Assembly: GCF_010501075.1 (NCBI RefSeq) | Contig: NZ_QVMN01000002.1 | Location: 62,001 to 126,000, forward strand | Length of the DNA: 64,000 nucleotides | Direction of reading: 5' to 3' | Source of the DNA: Dysgonomonas sp. 25 | GTDB taxonomy: Bacteria > Bacteroidota > Bacteroidia > Bacteroidales > Dysgonomonadaceae | Shown: piece after piece, positions 45,803 through 56,603 of the stretch | Numbering within the stretch: position 1 is the stretch's first letter | Layout: each line of letters begins with the position of its first letter | Made by a program: the position numbers and the translations under genes | Notes under the pieces: generated by a model | The model's input: only the letters and a program-made list of their open reading frames with translations | Databases searched by the model: none | Told to the model about the DNA's origin: nothing

Positions 45803-47818
45803 ATGAAGAAAAAGCTTCTTTTATTCGCTGCCTCTGTGGCTTGCTCGCTGGCTCTCAATGCCAATCAGGGCAATCTGCAATTAGTGAATAAGATTTCGAT
45901 TAAGTCTCCGGGTAACAATGCCGTAACTCATCAGTTGACTGCTGATGGGCGAGGAAATCTCCAAGCTACCCGCGAGTTGCCATTGCAGATAAAGCAAGAA
46001 ATAGCTGCTGATGGCGATGTGACTCGTATAACTGTTAGGTTGACGGCAAAAGAAAGAGTGTATTATAATTTCGAACAGGCTTACCAGTTGCCGAATGTAA
46101 GGCACGACGATTGCCAGTTCTATATGCCGGGATTCTGGTATCACCGCAATATGCGTTCGCCCAAAGAAGCCCCGTCATTCCATACAAGTGATAGCTGGCA
46201 GGTACGCGAAGACCGTTTAAGTACACCGCTGACAGGTGTTTACAATGAAAAAACAGGCGACTATTACACTGTGTTGAGGATAGACGATTTTGCAAACGAG
46301 TGCCTTGCGCAGCATACATCGGGCGAAGTCATCCTGTCGGGGAAAACGTCGATAGGCTTCACCGGATTTCGCAATATGAATGGCAATTCGGCTTTGGTAT
46401 TCGGGTTTCCTTATCACGAAGCGCCTAAAACTTATATCCGCAAGCTGACTTTGATTGAGCCTATACAAGCTTTCGAGAAATTGGAAAAAGGCGAAACCCG
46501 CACACTGGTTTGGGAAGTAAGAAAAAGTAACGCTGCCGATTATTCTGATTTTGTAGCGGATATATGGAACTACTCGTATGACGCCTTCAAACCGGCTCCC
46601 TATACCAATGGTATGAATCACGACGAAGCCAAACGTACTTTGGCTAATTTCTTCAAAGAGAGTTATGTAGACAAGTATGACCTTAAATACTATTCGGGTG
46701 TGCACATGCGCACTGACGATTGCAAGAGTACAGGCTCGGTAGAGGTTGGTTTTGTAGGTCGTGTATTGCTCAATGCCTATAACGCATTGGAATATGCCGA
46801 ACAGACAAACCGCCCTGATTTGGCGAAGGATGCGAATGCTATCTTCGACAGCTATTTGCAGCATGGTTTTACCCCCTCGGGCTTTTTCAGGGAGTTTGTT
46901 GATTATAGAACAGGCTACGAAACAGACGTTTATAGTATCCGCCGCCAGTCCGAAGGCGTTTTTGCCGTTCTCAACTACCTGCAATATGAGAAAACAAAAG
47001 GCCGCAAACATCCTGAATGGGAGGCGAAGATGAAAAGCATCCTTGCCAACTTTGCCAAGTTACAAGGTGAAGACGGTAGCTTCCCGCGCAAGTTCGATGA
47101 CAACTTCAATATAAAAGATGCTTCGGGCGGCAGCACACCGTCGGCTACACTTCCATTGACAATGGCGTATAGCTATTCCAAAGATAAAAAATATCTCGAA
47201 AGTGCCAAGAATACAGCTGTTTACCTCGAGAAGGAACTGATTTCGAAATCAGACTATTTCTCTTCGACCCTCGATGCTAACTGCGAGGACAAAGAGGCAT
47301 CCCTGTATGCTTCTACGGCGATGTACTATCTTTCGTTCGTAACCAAAGGCAAAGAGCGTGAGCACTATATCGATTTGTGTAAGAAATCGGCCTATTTCTG
47401 CCTGTCGTGGTACTATATGTGGGATGTACCGTTTGCGCAGGGACAGATGTTGGGCGACGTTGGTTTCGAATCGCGCGGATGGGGAAATGTATCTGTCGAG
47501 AACAACCATATAGATGTCTTTATCTTCGAATTTGCGACCATCCTCGATTGGCTGGCTGTGGAACGCAAAGAACCTCGCTTTGCTGAATTTTCGTCTGTCA
47601 TAAAGACTTCCATGCTCCAGCTGATGCCTGTCGAAGGGCATATGTTCAATATCGGCAAGGTAGGTTATTATCCTGAGGTAGTACAACATACCAACTGGGA
47701 TTATGGCAAGAACGGAAAGGGTTTCTATAACGACATCTTTGCTCCGGGATGGACGGTCGCTTCATTATGGCAAATGATGAGTCAAGATAGAGTTGCAAAT
47801 TACTTTAAAAAGAAATAA
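45803..47818 (+). CDS. Secreted protein with predicted (alpha/alpha) barrel, family not recognised
   Basis: The 671-residue protein has a signal peptide (SLALNANQ). Residues about 25-255 look like an all-beta domain. Residues about 270-660 are helical hairpins rich in aromatics (SVEVGFVGRVLLNAYNALEY, GGSTPSATLPLTMAYSYS, GWGNVSVENNHIDVF), the look of a six-hairpin (alpha/alpha) barrel as in several glycosidase and lyase families. I cannot assign a family or name catalytic residues. Its place between a propeller hydrolase and an aldose 1-epimerase suggests a glycan-degrading role. The spacing is 38 bp to the gene before and 34 bp to the gene after. Confidence 0.6.
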   Translation: MKKKLLLFAASVACSLALNANQGNLQLVNKISIKSPGNNAVTHQLTADGRGNLQATRELPLQIKQEIAADGDVTRITVRLTAKERVYYNFEQAYQLPNVRHDDCQFYMPGFWYHRNMRSPKEAPSFHTSDSWQVREDRLSTPLTGVYNEKTGDYYTVLRIDDFANECLAQHTSGEVILSGKTSIGFTGFRNMNGNSALVFGFPYHEAPKTYIRKLTLIEPIQAFEKLEKGETRTLVWEVRKSNAADYSDFVADIWNYSYDAFKPAPYTNGMNHDEAKRTLANFFKESYVDKYDLKYYSGVHMRTDDCKSTGSVEVGFVGRVLLNAYNALEYAEQTNRPDLAKDANAIFDSYLQHGFTPSGFFREFVDYRTGYETDVYSIRRQSEGVFAVLNYLQYEKTKGRKHPEWEAKMKSILANFAKLQGEDGSFPRKFDDNFNIKDASGGSTPSATLPLTMAYSYSKDKKYLESAKNTAVYLEKELISKSDYFSSTLDANCEDKEASLYASTAMYYLSFVTKGKEREHYIDLCKKSAYFCLSWYYMWDVPFAQGQMLGDVGFESRGWGNVSVENNHIDVFIFEFATILDWLAVERKEPRFAEFSSVIKTSMLQLMPVEGHMFNIGKVGYYPEVVQHTNWDYGKNGKGFYNDIFAPGWTVASLWQMMSQDRVANYFKKK

Positions 47819-47852
47819 CTTAGCGACCAGAAATTTAATCAATAATCATTAT

Positions 47853-48983
47853 ATGAAAAAGACATTGTTATTTATTGCCGCTGTATTACTCTTCTGCTCG
47901 TGCGAAGAGAAGAAAGATAACGGCATCCAGCTACTGGATAAGAAAGCTTTCGAGAAAGAAATCGATGGCAAGAAAACAGACCTTTATACCCTCGATTCGG
48001 GTAATGGACTGATTGTGCAGGTGACAAACTTCGGTTTGCGCGTAGTATCTATCTGGACACCCGACCGTGACGGTAAATACGCCGACGTAGCTATCGGTTA
48101 CGAGAATATCGACCGTTACATCCACAACGAAGGCGAACGTTTCCTCGGCCCTGTGGTAGGACGCTATGCCAACCGTATTGCTAAAGGTAAATTTACGCTC
48201 GACGGAACGGAATATACTTTGCCGCTTAATAATAACGGGCAAACGCTTCATGGCGGATTGAAAGGTATCGATATGGTTGTTTGGGATGTAGAAAACGTGA
48301 CAGGCAACTCTATCCGTTTCACACACACATCACCTGACGGTTCGGATGGATTTCCGGGTAACCTGAAAATAGTTGTAGATTATACCGTTACGCCTGATAA
48401 CGAGTTTAAAATCACTTACAAAGCGACTACCGACAAACCGACTGTCGTGAATTTGTCGAACCACGCATTCTTCAACCTGAAAGGTGAATCTGCCGGAACA
48501 ATAACAGACCACGTTCTGATGCTGAAAGCCAGCAAAACAACACCTGTGGATGAAGTATTGATTCCTTCGGGCGAGATTGTAACTGTTGAGAATACACCAT
48601 TCGACTTCCGTCAGCCGACAGTTATCGGCGAGAGAATAGGACAGGAGAACGAACAGCTGAAAAACGGTGGTGGTTACGACCACAACTGGGTATTGGACAA
48701 AACCGTAGATGGTGTAGAGTTGATAGGTTCGCTATACGAGCCGCAAAGCGGACGTATGATGGAGATTTATACTGATCAACCCGGTATCCAATTCTATAGC
48801 GGAAACTTCTTCGATGGAAAAGTAAATGGTAAATATGGCAAGCCGATTGCATACAGAGAAGCATTGGCATTGGAAACGCAGAAATTCCCGGATAGCCCTA
48901 ACCATGAGAATTTCCCTTCAACCAGATTGAATCCGGGAGAAGAATATACGCAGACATGTATCTATAAGTTTATGACGAAATAG
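47853..48983 (+). CDS. galM: Aldose 1-epimerase (mutarotase), lipoprotein
   Basis: I start at ATG 47853 because it begins a lipoprotein signal (LLFCSC, Cys18); an in-frame ATG at 47793 lies within the preceding gene. The 376-residue protein has the GalM motifs GRYANRIAKGKFTLDG, LNNNGQTLHGG, VNLSNHAFFNL (catalytic His), GYDHNWVL and the ending ALALETQKFPDSPNH (catalytic Glu). It interconverts alpha and beta anomers of aldoses. The lipid anchor means it acts outside the cytoplasm, on sugars freed by the locus enzymes before import. It is the last gene of the rightward run and meets the minus-strand amylase at a shared terminator. Confidence 0.92.
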   Translation: MKKTLLFIAAVLLFCSCEEKKDNGIQLLDKKAFEKEIDGKKTDLYTLDSGNGLIVQVTNFGLRVVSIWTPDRDGKYADVAIGYENIDRYIHNEGERFLGPVVGRYANRIAKGKFTLDGTEYTLPLNNNGQTLHGGLKGIDMVVWDVENVTGNSIRFTHTSPDGSDGFPGNLKIVVDYTVTPDNEFKITYKATTDKPTVVNLSNHAFFNLKGESAGTITDHVLMLKASKTTPVDEVLIPSGEIVTVENTPFDFRQPTVIGERIGQENEQLKNGGGYDHNWVLDKTVDGVELIGSLYEPQSGRMMEIYTDQPGIQFYSGNFFDGKVNGKYGKPIAYREALALETQKFPDSPNHENFPSTRLNPGEEYTQTCIYKFMTK

Positions 48984-49029
48984 TTGATATTAGACCTCAT
49001 ATTAACTAAAACCTTCCATAATGATGAAC

Positions 49030-49064
49030 GCGGTATAGAGATTTCTCTGTACCGCATTCTTTTT
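49030..49064 (+). terminator. Intrinsic terminator between galM and the convergent amylase
   Basis: GCGGTATAGAG (49030-49040) pairs with CTCTGTACCGC (49045-49055), followed by ATTCTTTTT. The T-run overlaps the amylase stop codon on the other strand, so the hairpin probably serves both genes. Confidence 0.85.
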
Positions 49065-50526
49065 ATAGATAGGGGATAACCTTTATTTTTTTCACCCAAA
49101 CGGCAAGATTCCTTCCTTTGACAGTGAAGTTGCCGTTGCCCTCTTCGTCTATTGTGACTTCCTCTCCGATGCTTCCTGTATATTCGCGCCATACTTCTCC
49201 GCTGCGCTCTTTGCCTACGTTCATCACCTTGTTTCCGTCCTGATCGTTCGAAATAAGCAGGCAAAGCCCTGAGCCCTTATGTTTGTCATCACCTTTACGT
49301 GTGAATCCTATGACCGAAGGATGGTCGACGTAATTGACCTGCTCGCCGTAGGCATATTCCTTCCGGAGTTTAAGGAGCTCATCTATAATAGCGGTATGCG
49401 GCGATTTTTCGCCCTTTATACCATAATAGTCCCCATAGAAAATACATGGGTAACCCTTTTCGGCCAACAAAATAATGCCGTAAGCCATCGGTTTGAACCA
49501 ATCTTTTACATACGATTCGAGCGAACTCCCTATTTGAGAATCGTGATTATCCACGAACGTCACAGAGCAATCGGGATGTACAGATGTAAGCGTCCCTTCG
49601 AACAGTTTTTGCAAATCATAATCTGCTTCCTGATCAGATGCCGCGAACAGATTATAATGCAGAGGAACGTCGAACAAGTCTATGCTGTTCTCCATGGTTG
49701 CCAGATATTGCTGGAGTATATCCAGATTTCCGTTCCAATACTCACCTACAGCATAAAAATCCTCGCCTCTCTCTTTTCTGACCGTTTCGAGGAATTGCTT
49801 TACAAACACATCATTCATATGCTTTATAGCATCCAGCCGCATTCCATCCAGATTCAACTCCTTAGATACCCAAACACCCCATCTGTTCAGTTCACCTATA
49901 ACTTCGGGATGATTGAGGTCGAGGTCGTTACCTAACAGAAAATCATAATTCCCGTTTTCGCTGTCCACCCCTTGACTCCAATGCTTATTCTCGCCCTGAA
50001 TCTGGAATATCCCGCTTCTTTTGCTTGCATCGTCGTAGTCTGTGCCCGAAAAATGCACCCAATGCCATTCGAAGTCGGAATATTTATCCTTTCTCCCCGG
50101 GAAATTATATCCTGTCCATCCCTGTATCTCGAAAGGTTTGGAAATAGCCTCGTTCCTGTTCTTGGGATTAACCTCTACTACCGTAAACTTCTCGGTATAG
50201 TCTCCCCATGATTTGTGGTTCATTACCGCATCCAGATATACGGATATCTTATATTTATGGAGCTCGTCAATCATTTCTTTAAGCTCCTTTTTTGTTCCGT
50301 ACTTCGTTCGTATCGTATTTTTCTGATCAAACTCCCCCAAATCAAACAAGTCATACGTCGCATAACCTTCATCCTGCTGTTCATCGGCTTTATATGCCGG
50401 AGGAATCCATACGGCTGTCACACCTATTTCATGCAAATGCTTGGCATCAGCTTTAAGTTTTTTCCAAAGATTTCCGTCGTTAGGCAGATTCCATTCGAAA
50501 TACTGCATCATTACACCATTTTTCAT
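49063..50526 (-). CDS. Cytoplasmic alpha-amylase, GH13 (subfamily 5 type)
   Basis: The 487-residue protein has no signal peptide and starts MKNGVMMQYFEWNLPNDG, the typical opening of bacterial GH13_5 amylases. The four GH13 regions are visible: DAVMNH (about 99-104), DGMRLDAIKH with nucleophile Asp232, AVGEYW with acid Glu262, and FVDNHDS with Asp329. It hydrolyses alpha-1,4-glucans inside the cell, such as maltodextrins or glycogen. It stands alone on the minus strand between the sugar cluster and the ribosomal unit. The 185 bp between its start and the tRNA hold the ribosomal promoter on the other strand. Confidence 0.94.
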   Translation of the reverse strand: MKNGVMMQYFEWNLPNDGNLWKKLKADAKHLHEIGVTAVWIPPAYKADEQQDEGYATYDLFDLGEFDQKNTIRTKYGTKKELKEMIDELHKYKISVYLDAVMNHKSWGDYTEKFTVVEVNPKNRNEAISKPFEIQGWTGYNFPGRKDKYSDFEWHWVHFSGTDYDDASKRSGIFQIQGENKHWSQGVDSENGNYDFLLGNDLDLNHPEVIGELNRWGVWVSKELNLDGMRLDAIKHMNDVFVKQFLETVRKERGEDFYAVGEYWNGNLDILQQYLATMENSIDLFDVPLHYNLFAASDQEADYDLQKLFEGTLTSVHPDCSVTFVDNHDSQIGSSLESYVKDWFKPMAYGIILLAEKGYPCIFYGDYYGIKGEKSPHTAIIDELLKLRKEYAYGEQVNYVDHPSVIGFTRKGDDKHKGSGLCLLISNDQDGNKVMNVGKERSGEVWREYTGSIGEEVTIDEEGNGNFTVKGRNLAVWVKKIKVIPYL

Positions 50527-50616
50527 AATCTCAACGTTTTATACAAAGAACACCTACTTCGTATTCTTTGTTTAGGAGATACAAAATTTAGATCTTCAAA
50601 AATAATTTTGATTTTT

Positions 50617-50649
50617 TTTGTGTGGAAAGAAAAATAAGTATTATCTTTG
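50617..50649 (+). promoter_or_regulatory. rRNA-type promoter of the tRNA-Ala/23S/5S unit
   Basis: TTTG (50617-50620) and TATCTTTG (50642-50649) match both elements of the Bacteroidetes consensus with a 21-bp spacer. The unit would start near 50656, about 55 nt before the tRNA. Confidence 0.75.
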
Positions 50650-50711
50650 CTGCCCGTTAGCGGTAAATAAGCCACGAGAGAGAGGTTAAGAAAGGCTGGC
50701 GGTATTTTCAT

Positions 50712-50785
50712 GGGGGATTAGCTCAGCTGGCTAGAGCACCTGCCTTGCACGCAGGGGGTCAACGGTTCGAATCCGTTATTCTCCA
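50712..50785 (+). tRNA. tRNA-Ala (UGC anticodon)
   Basis: A full cloverleaf can be drawn: acceptor GGGGGAT with ATTCTCC (two G-U pairs), D-arm GCTC...GAGC, anticodon stem CCTGC/GCAGG with loop CTTGCAC (TGC at the centre), and T-arm AACGG-TTCGAAT-CCGTT. The discriminator is A and CCA is not encoded. In complete rRNA operons this tRNA follows 16S and tRNA-Ile; here neither is present. Confidence 0.96.
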
Positions 50786-50904
50786 CACAATTAAGAAGGA
50801 AAGAGAAGGATGTTTACATTCGGACATATAATCCTGCTTAATTTAACAGCGTTCATTGACGTGATGGAGAAAAAATAAAGGTAGAGTAGAGAGTAGCCTA
50901 TTGT

Positions 50905-50922
50905 GTTAACGATACCGTTAAC
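50905..50922 (+). other. Spacer hairpin before 23S rRNA
   Basis: GTTAACG-ATAC-CGTTAAC is a perfect 7-bp stem in the 159-bp spacer between tRNA-Ala and 23S. It is probably part of precursor rRNA folding or processing. Confidence 0.5.
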
Positions 50923-50944
50923 TCAAGAAGGCAAAAAAGAATAA

Positions 50945-53828
<2,884 letters not shown>

Positions 53829-53943
53829 GAGCGCAAGCTCGGACCAGATAAAAAACACTTGAAACACTCCGTTTTTTTTCTCCATCCAATGATATACAGT
53901 TGCAGTAAAAGCACGAAACCGGCCAACCTCCCAACAGATGTTG

Positions 53944-53971
53944 ACTGTTGACTGCTCACTGTTGACTGCTC
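53944..53971 (+). repeat. Tandem 14-bp duplication in the 23S-5S spacer
   Basis: ACTGTTGACTGCTC is present twice in exact tandem (53944-53957, 53958-53971), preceded by a related GTTGACTGTTGAC stretch. The spacer between 23S and 5S is about 150 bp. Confidence 0.8.
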
Positions 53972-53978
53972 AAGATTA

Positions 53979-54086
53979 AGGTGGTTATAGCGTAGGGGCT
54001 CCACCTCTTCCCATTCCGCACAGAGAAGTTAAGCCCTATAGCGTCGATGGTACTGCCGTCAGGTGGGAGAGTAGATAGCCGCCGTC
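53979..54086 (+). rRNA. rrf: 5S ribosomal RNA
   Basis: The conserved core ctcttcccattccg, cagagaagttaagccc and gatggtactgc is present. The ends pair as GGTGGTTA (53980-53987) with TAGCCGCC (54076-54083), allowing G-U pairs. The exact ends are estimated to within a few bases. Confidence 0.95.
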
Positions 54087-54098
54087 TTATTGAAAGAG

Positions 54099-54135
54099 AA
54101 CCTCATAAGTTGAAATATACTTATGAGGTTTTTTT
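54099..54135 (+). terminator. Intrinsic terminator of the ribosomal unit
   Basis: AACCTCATAAGT (54099-54110) and ACTTATGAGGTT (54119-54130) pair perfectly and are followed by a T-run to 54135. Confidence 0.92.
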
Positions 54136-54191
54136 GTGAACCTTCGCTTTACTTCGTTACAATATACAATACGCCTTTAGTAAAAAAAGCG

Positions 54192-54199
54192 TATCTTTG
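54192..54199 (+). promoter_or_regulatory. Candidate -7 element for mlaE-mlaF-xth
   Basis: TATCTTTG, identical to the ribosomal -7 element at 50642, lies 36 bp before the mlaE start. No clear -33 TTTG is present. Confidence 0.5.
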
Positions 54200-54235
54200 C
54201 CCATAATTTTTTGAGGCTTAAGTAATTTTATTTAT

Positions 54236-54985
54236 ATGTTTTTATTCTCTTTTCTGCAGAAAATAGGACAATATGCATTGCTTATGAGGAAGGTATTTAC
54301 CAAGCCTCAGAAGTGGCAGGTCTTTTTTCGGCAGTATATGGCAGAGATGAATAAACTGGGTGTCAATTCCATCTGGATTGTCATTATTATCTCTTTCTTT
54401 ATCGGTGCGGTTATTGTCGTGCAAATCAAGCTGAATATCGATTCGCCTTTTATGCCCCGCTTCACGGTGGGTTATGTTTCTCGCGAGATTCTGATACTGG
54501 AATTTTCTTCCTCCATAATGTGTCTTATATTAGCCGGAAAAATCGGTTCGAATATCGCATCAGAGATAGGTACGATGAAGGTTACCGAACAGATAGATGC
54601 CCTCGAGATAATGGGGGTGAATTCGGCCAATTATATTATCCTCCCCAAAATTACCTCTTTGATGACTTTTGTGCCTGTGCTGACGGTACTTAGTATCTTT
54701 TGTGGAATAGTAGGGGGATATGCTGTCTGCGTTTTTGGCGGCATAATGCCCGCAGACGACTACGAATATGGAATACAAACCATGTTCAAACCTTTCTATG
54801 TCTATTATGCTATCGTTAAGACGATTGTCTTTGCTTTCATTATAGCATCGGTGGCCTCGTACTATGGCTACAACGCCAAAGGCGGTTCGCTGGATGTGGG
54901 GAAAGCAAGTACCGACTCGGTTGTTATGAGCAGTATTCTTATTCTGGTAGCCGATTTATTAATTACACAATTGATGATGGGATGA
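54236..54985 (+). CDS. mlaE: MlaE-type ABC transporter permease
   Basis: The 249-residue inner membrane protein has about five to six hydrophobic segments and the MlaE family features: IWIVIIISFFIGAVIVVQIKLN, the conserved EIGTMKVTEQIDALEIMGVN coupling segment, and a hydrophobic C-terminus (SSILILVADLLITQLMMG). It is the permease of the Mla lipid-transport system that maintains outer membrane asymmetry. Its stop overlaps the start of the ATPase gene by 4 bp (ATGA). No mlaD gene for the substrate-binding MCE protein is adjacent; it must lie elsewhere. Confidence 0.93.
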   Translation: MFLFSFLQKIGQYALLMRKVFTKPQKWQVFFRQYMAEMNKLGVNSIWIVIIISFFIGAVIVVQIKLNIDSPFMPRFTVGYVSREILILEFSSSIMCLILAGKIGSNIASEIGTMKVTEQIDALEIMGVNSANYIILPKITSLMTFVPVLTVLSIFCGIVGGYAVCVFGGIMPADDYEYGIQTMFKPFYVYYAIVKTIVFAFIIASVASYYGYNAKGGSLDVGKASTDSVVMSSILILVADLLITQLMMG

Positions 54986-55767
54986 TAGAAGTAAAGAATC
55001 TGGTCAAAGAATTTGAAGGACGAAAGGTGCTGAAAGGCATCAATCTGGAGTTTGAAGAAGGAAAAACCAACCTGATTATAGGACGAAGCGGTTCGGGAAA
55101 GACCGTTTTGCTGAAAAACCTGATCGGGCTTATCCGCCCGACAAGCGGCTCGATACTTTACGATGGAAGGGATTTAACCAAAATGCCGACAGCGGAAATG
55201 AAAAACCTTCGGCAGGAGATGGGGATGATTTTTCAGGGATCGGCTTTGTTTGACGCGATGACTGTTGCGCAGAATGTCGGATTTCCTCTGATGATGTTCT
55301 CTTCCCTTTCGCGCGAAGAGCAGAAAAAGCGTGTGCAGATCTGCCTCGACCGTGTCAATCTGAGCGATGCAGGCCATCTCTATCCGTCCGAGATAAGCGG
55401 AGGTATGATGAAGCGTGCAGCTATTGCGCGTGCTATCGCCCTCAACCCGAAATATCTTTTTTGTGATGAGCCGAACTCCGGTCTCGATCCGCAGACCTCG
55501 CTGGTTATCGACGACTTGATTCATTCCATTACGAGAGAGTATAATATGACGACTATCATCAATACGCATGATATGAACTCGGTAATGAATATCGGAGAAA
55601 AGATATTCTTCATCAAAGAAGGAAACCTCGAATGGGAAGGGACGAAAGACGGAATAATGGATGCCGATAATGATGCGCTGAATGATTTTGTCTTTGCATC
55701 CGATTTATTCAGAAAAGTGAAAGCGGTAGAAAATAAAGGCTTCGAACTAAAAACGGATAACCTATGA
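54982..55767 (+). CDS. mlaF: MlaF-type ABC transporter ATP-binding protein
   Basis: The 261-residue ATPase has Walker A IGRSGSGKT (about 33-41), the signature EISGGMMKRAAIARAI, Walker B YLFCDEPNSGLDP and the H-loop THDMNS. It powers the MlaE permease encoded upstream, with which it overlaps by 4 bp. The stop also overlaps the exonuclease gene start by 4 bp, so the three genes are translationally coupled. Confidence 0.94.
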   Translation: MIEVKNLVKEFEGRKVLKGINLEFEEGKTNLIIGRSGSGKTVLLKNLIGLIRPTSGSILYDGRDLTKMPTAEMKNLRQEMGMIFQGSALFDAMTVAQNVGFPLMMFSSLSREEQKKRVQICLDRVNLSDAGHLYPSEISGGMMKRAAIARAIALNPKYLFCDEPNSGLDPQTSLVIDDLIHSITREYNMTTIINTHDMNSVMNIGEKIFFIKEGNLEWEGTKDGIMDADNDALNDFVFASDLFRKVKAVENKGFELKTDNL

Positions 55768-56528
55768 AAATAATATCATACAACGTGAATGGCATACGTG
55801 CGGCTGTGAACAAAGGTTTGTATCAATGGATAGAGGACGAATGTCCCGATATCCTTTGCCTGCAGGAGATAAAAGCGACCGAAGATCAAATCGACGTGTT
55901 GACAATACAATCGTTGGGGTATCATTATTATTTTCATCCGGCCGAGAAAAAAGGCTATAGTGGTGTGGGCATCCTAACCAAGCGTAAGCCTGACCATATA
56001 GACATCGGCATGAAAACCGACCTTTACGATCGCGAAGGGCGTGTATTGAGAGTCGATTACGGCGACATGACGGTTGTTTGTGTTTATATCCCTTCGGGGA
56101 CGATGGGCGATGTCCGTCAGGACTTTAAGATGCAATTCTTGGCTGATTTTACAAAGTTTATCAATGAACTGAAAAAAGAACGTCCGCAATTGCTGATATG
56201 CGGCGACTATAATATTTGCCACAAACCAATAGACATCAATCATCCGGAAAAGCATTTGAAATCATCCGGATTTTTACCCGAAGAACGTCAGTGGTTCGAT
56301 GAATTTATTGCATCGGGCATGGTAGATACTTTCCGCGAATACGATCAAAGCCCCGAGAAATATAGCTGGTGGAGTTATCGTTCGAATGCGCGGGAGAAAA
56401 ACCTTGGCTGGCGTATCGACTATCACATTATTACAGAAGACGCAAGACACCGTTTGAAAGGAGCTTCAATACTTAGCGAAGTGGCATTCTCCGACCATTG
56501 CCCCGTTGTTGTTGAAATGGATTTTTAA
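55764..56528 (+). CDS. xth: Exodeoxyribonuclease III (AP endonuclease, ExoIII family)
   Basis: The 254-residue cytoplasmic enzyme removes nucleotides 3' to 5' and cuts at abasic sites during base excision repair. Motifs are MKIISYNVNGIRAA, DILCLQEIKA (metal-binding Glu), ICGDYNICH (active-site Asp and Asn), GWRIDYHI and the final SDHCPVVVE. It overlaps mlaF by 4 bp, although repair and lipid transport are not functionally related. The downstream inverted repeat at 56551-56580 may mark the transcript end or the next promoter. Confidence 0.95.
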   Translation: MKIISYNVNGIRAAVNKGLYQWIEDECPDILCLQEIKATEDQIDVLTIQSLGYHYYFHPAEKKGYSGVGILTKRKPDHIDIGMKTDLYDREGRVLRVDYGDMTVVCVYIPSGTMGDVRQDFKMQFLADFTKFINELKKERPQLLICGDYNICHKPIDINHPEKHLKSSGFLPEERQWFDEFIASGMVDTFREYDQSPEKYSWWSYRSNAREKNLGWRIDYHIITEDARHRLKGASILSEVAFSDHCPVVVEMDF

Positions 56529-56550
56529 ATAGCAAAGACAACAACTTTCT

Positions 56551-56580
56551 TTGTCGAGCGTTATATTGATATTTCGACAA
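56551..56580. promoter_or_regulatory. Inverted repeat TTGTCGA/TCGACAA before the sulfatase gene
   Basis: Perfect 7-bp arms (56551-56557 and 56574-56580) are separated by 16 bp and end 23 nt before the next start. A TTTG (56550-56553) overlaps the left arm and a weak -7-like TATTTCG overlaps the right arm, so an operator over a promoter is possible. Confidence 0.35.
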
Positions 56581-56603
56581 TCATCTTTTAGAATACTAAT
56601 ATA

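Noticed and set aside
47793-47852. Upstream start for the aldose 1-epimerase
   Set aside because: It overlaps the preceding gene and hides a clean lipoprotein signal that begins at 47853.
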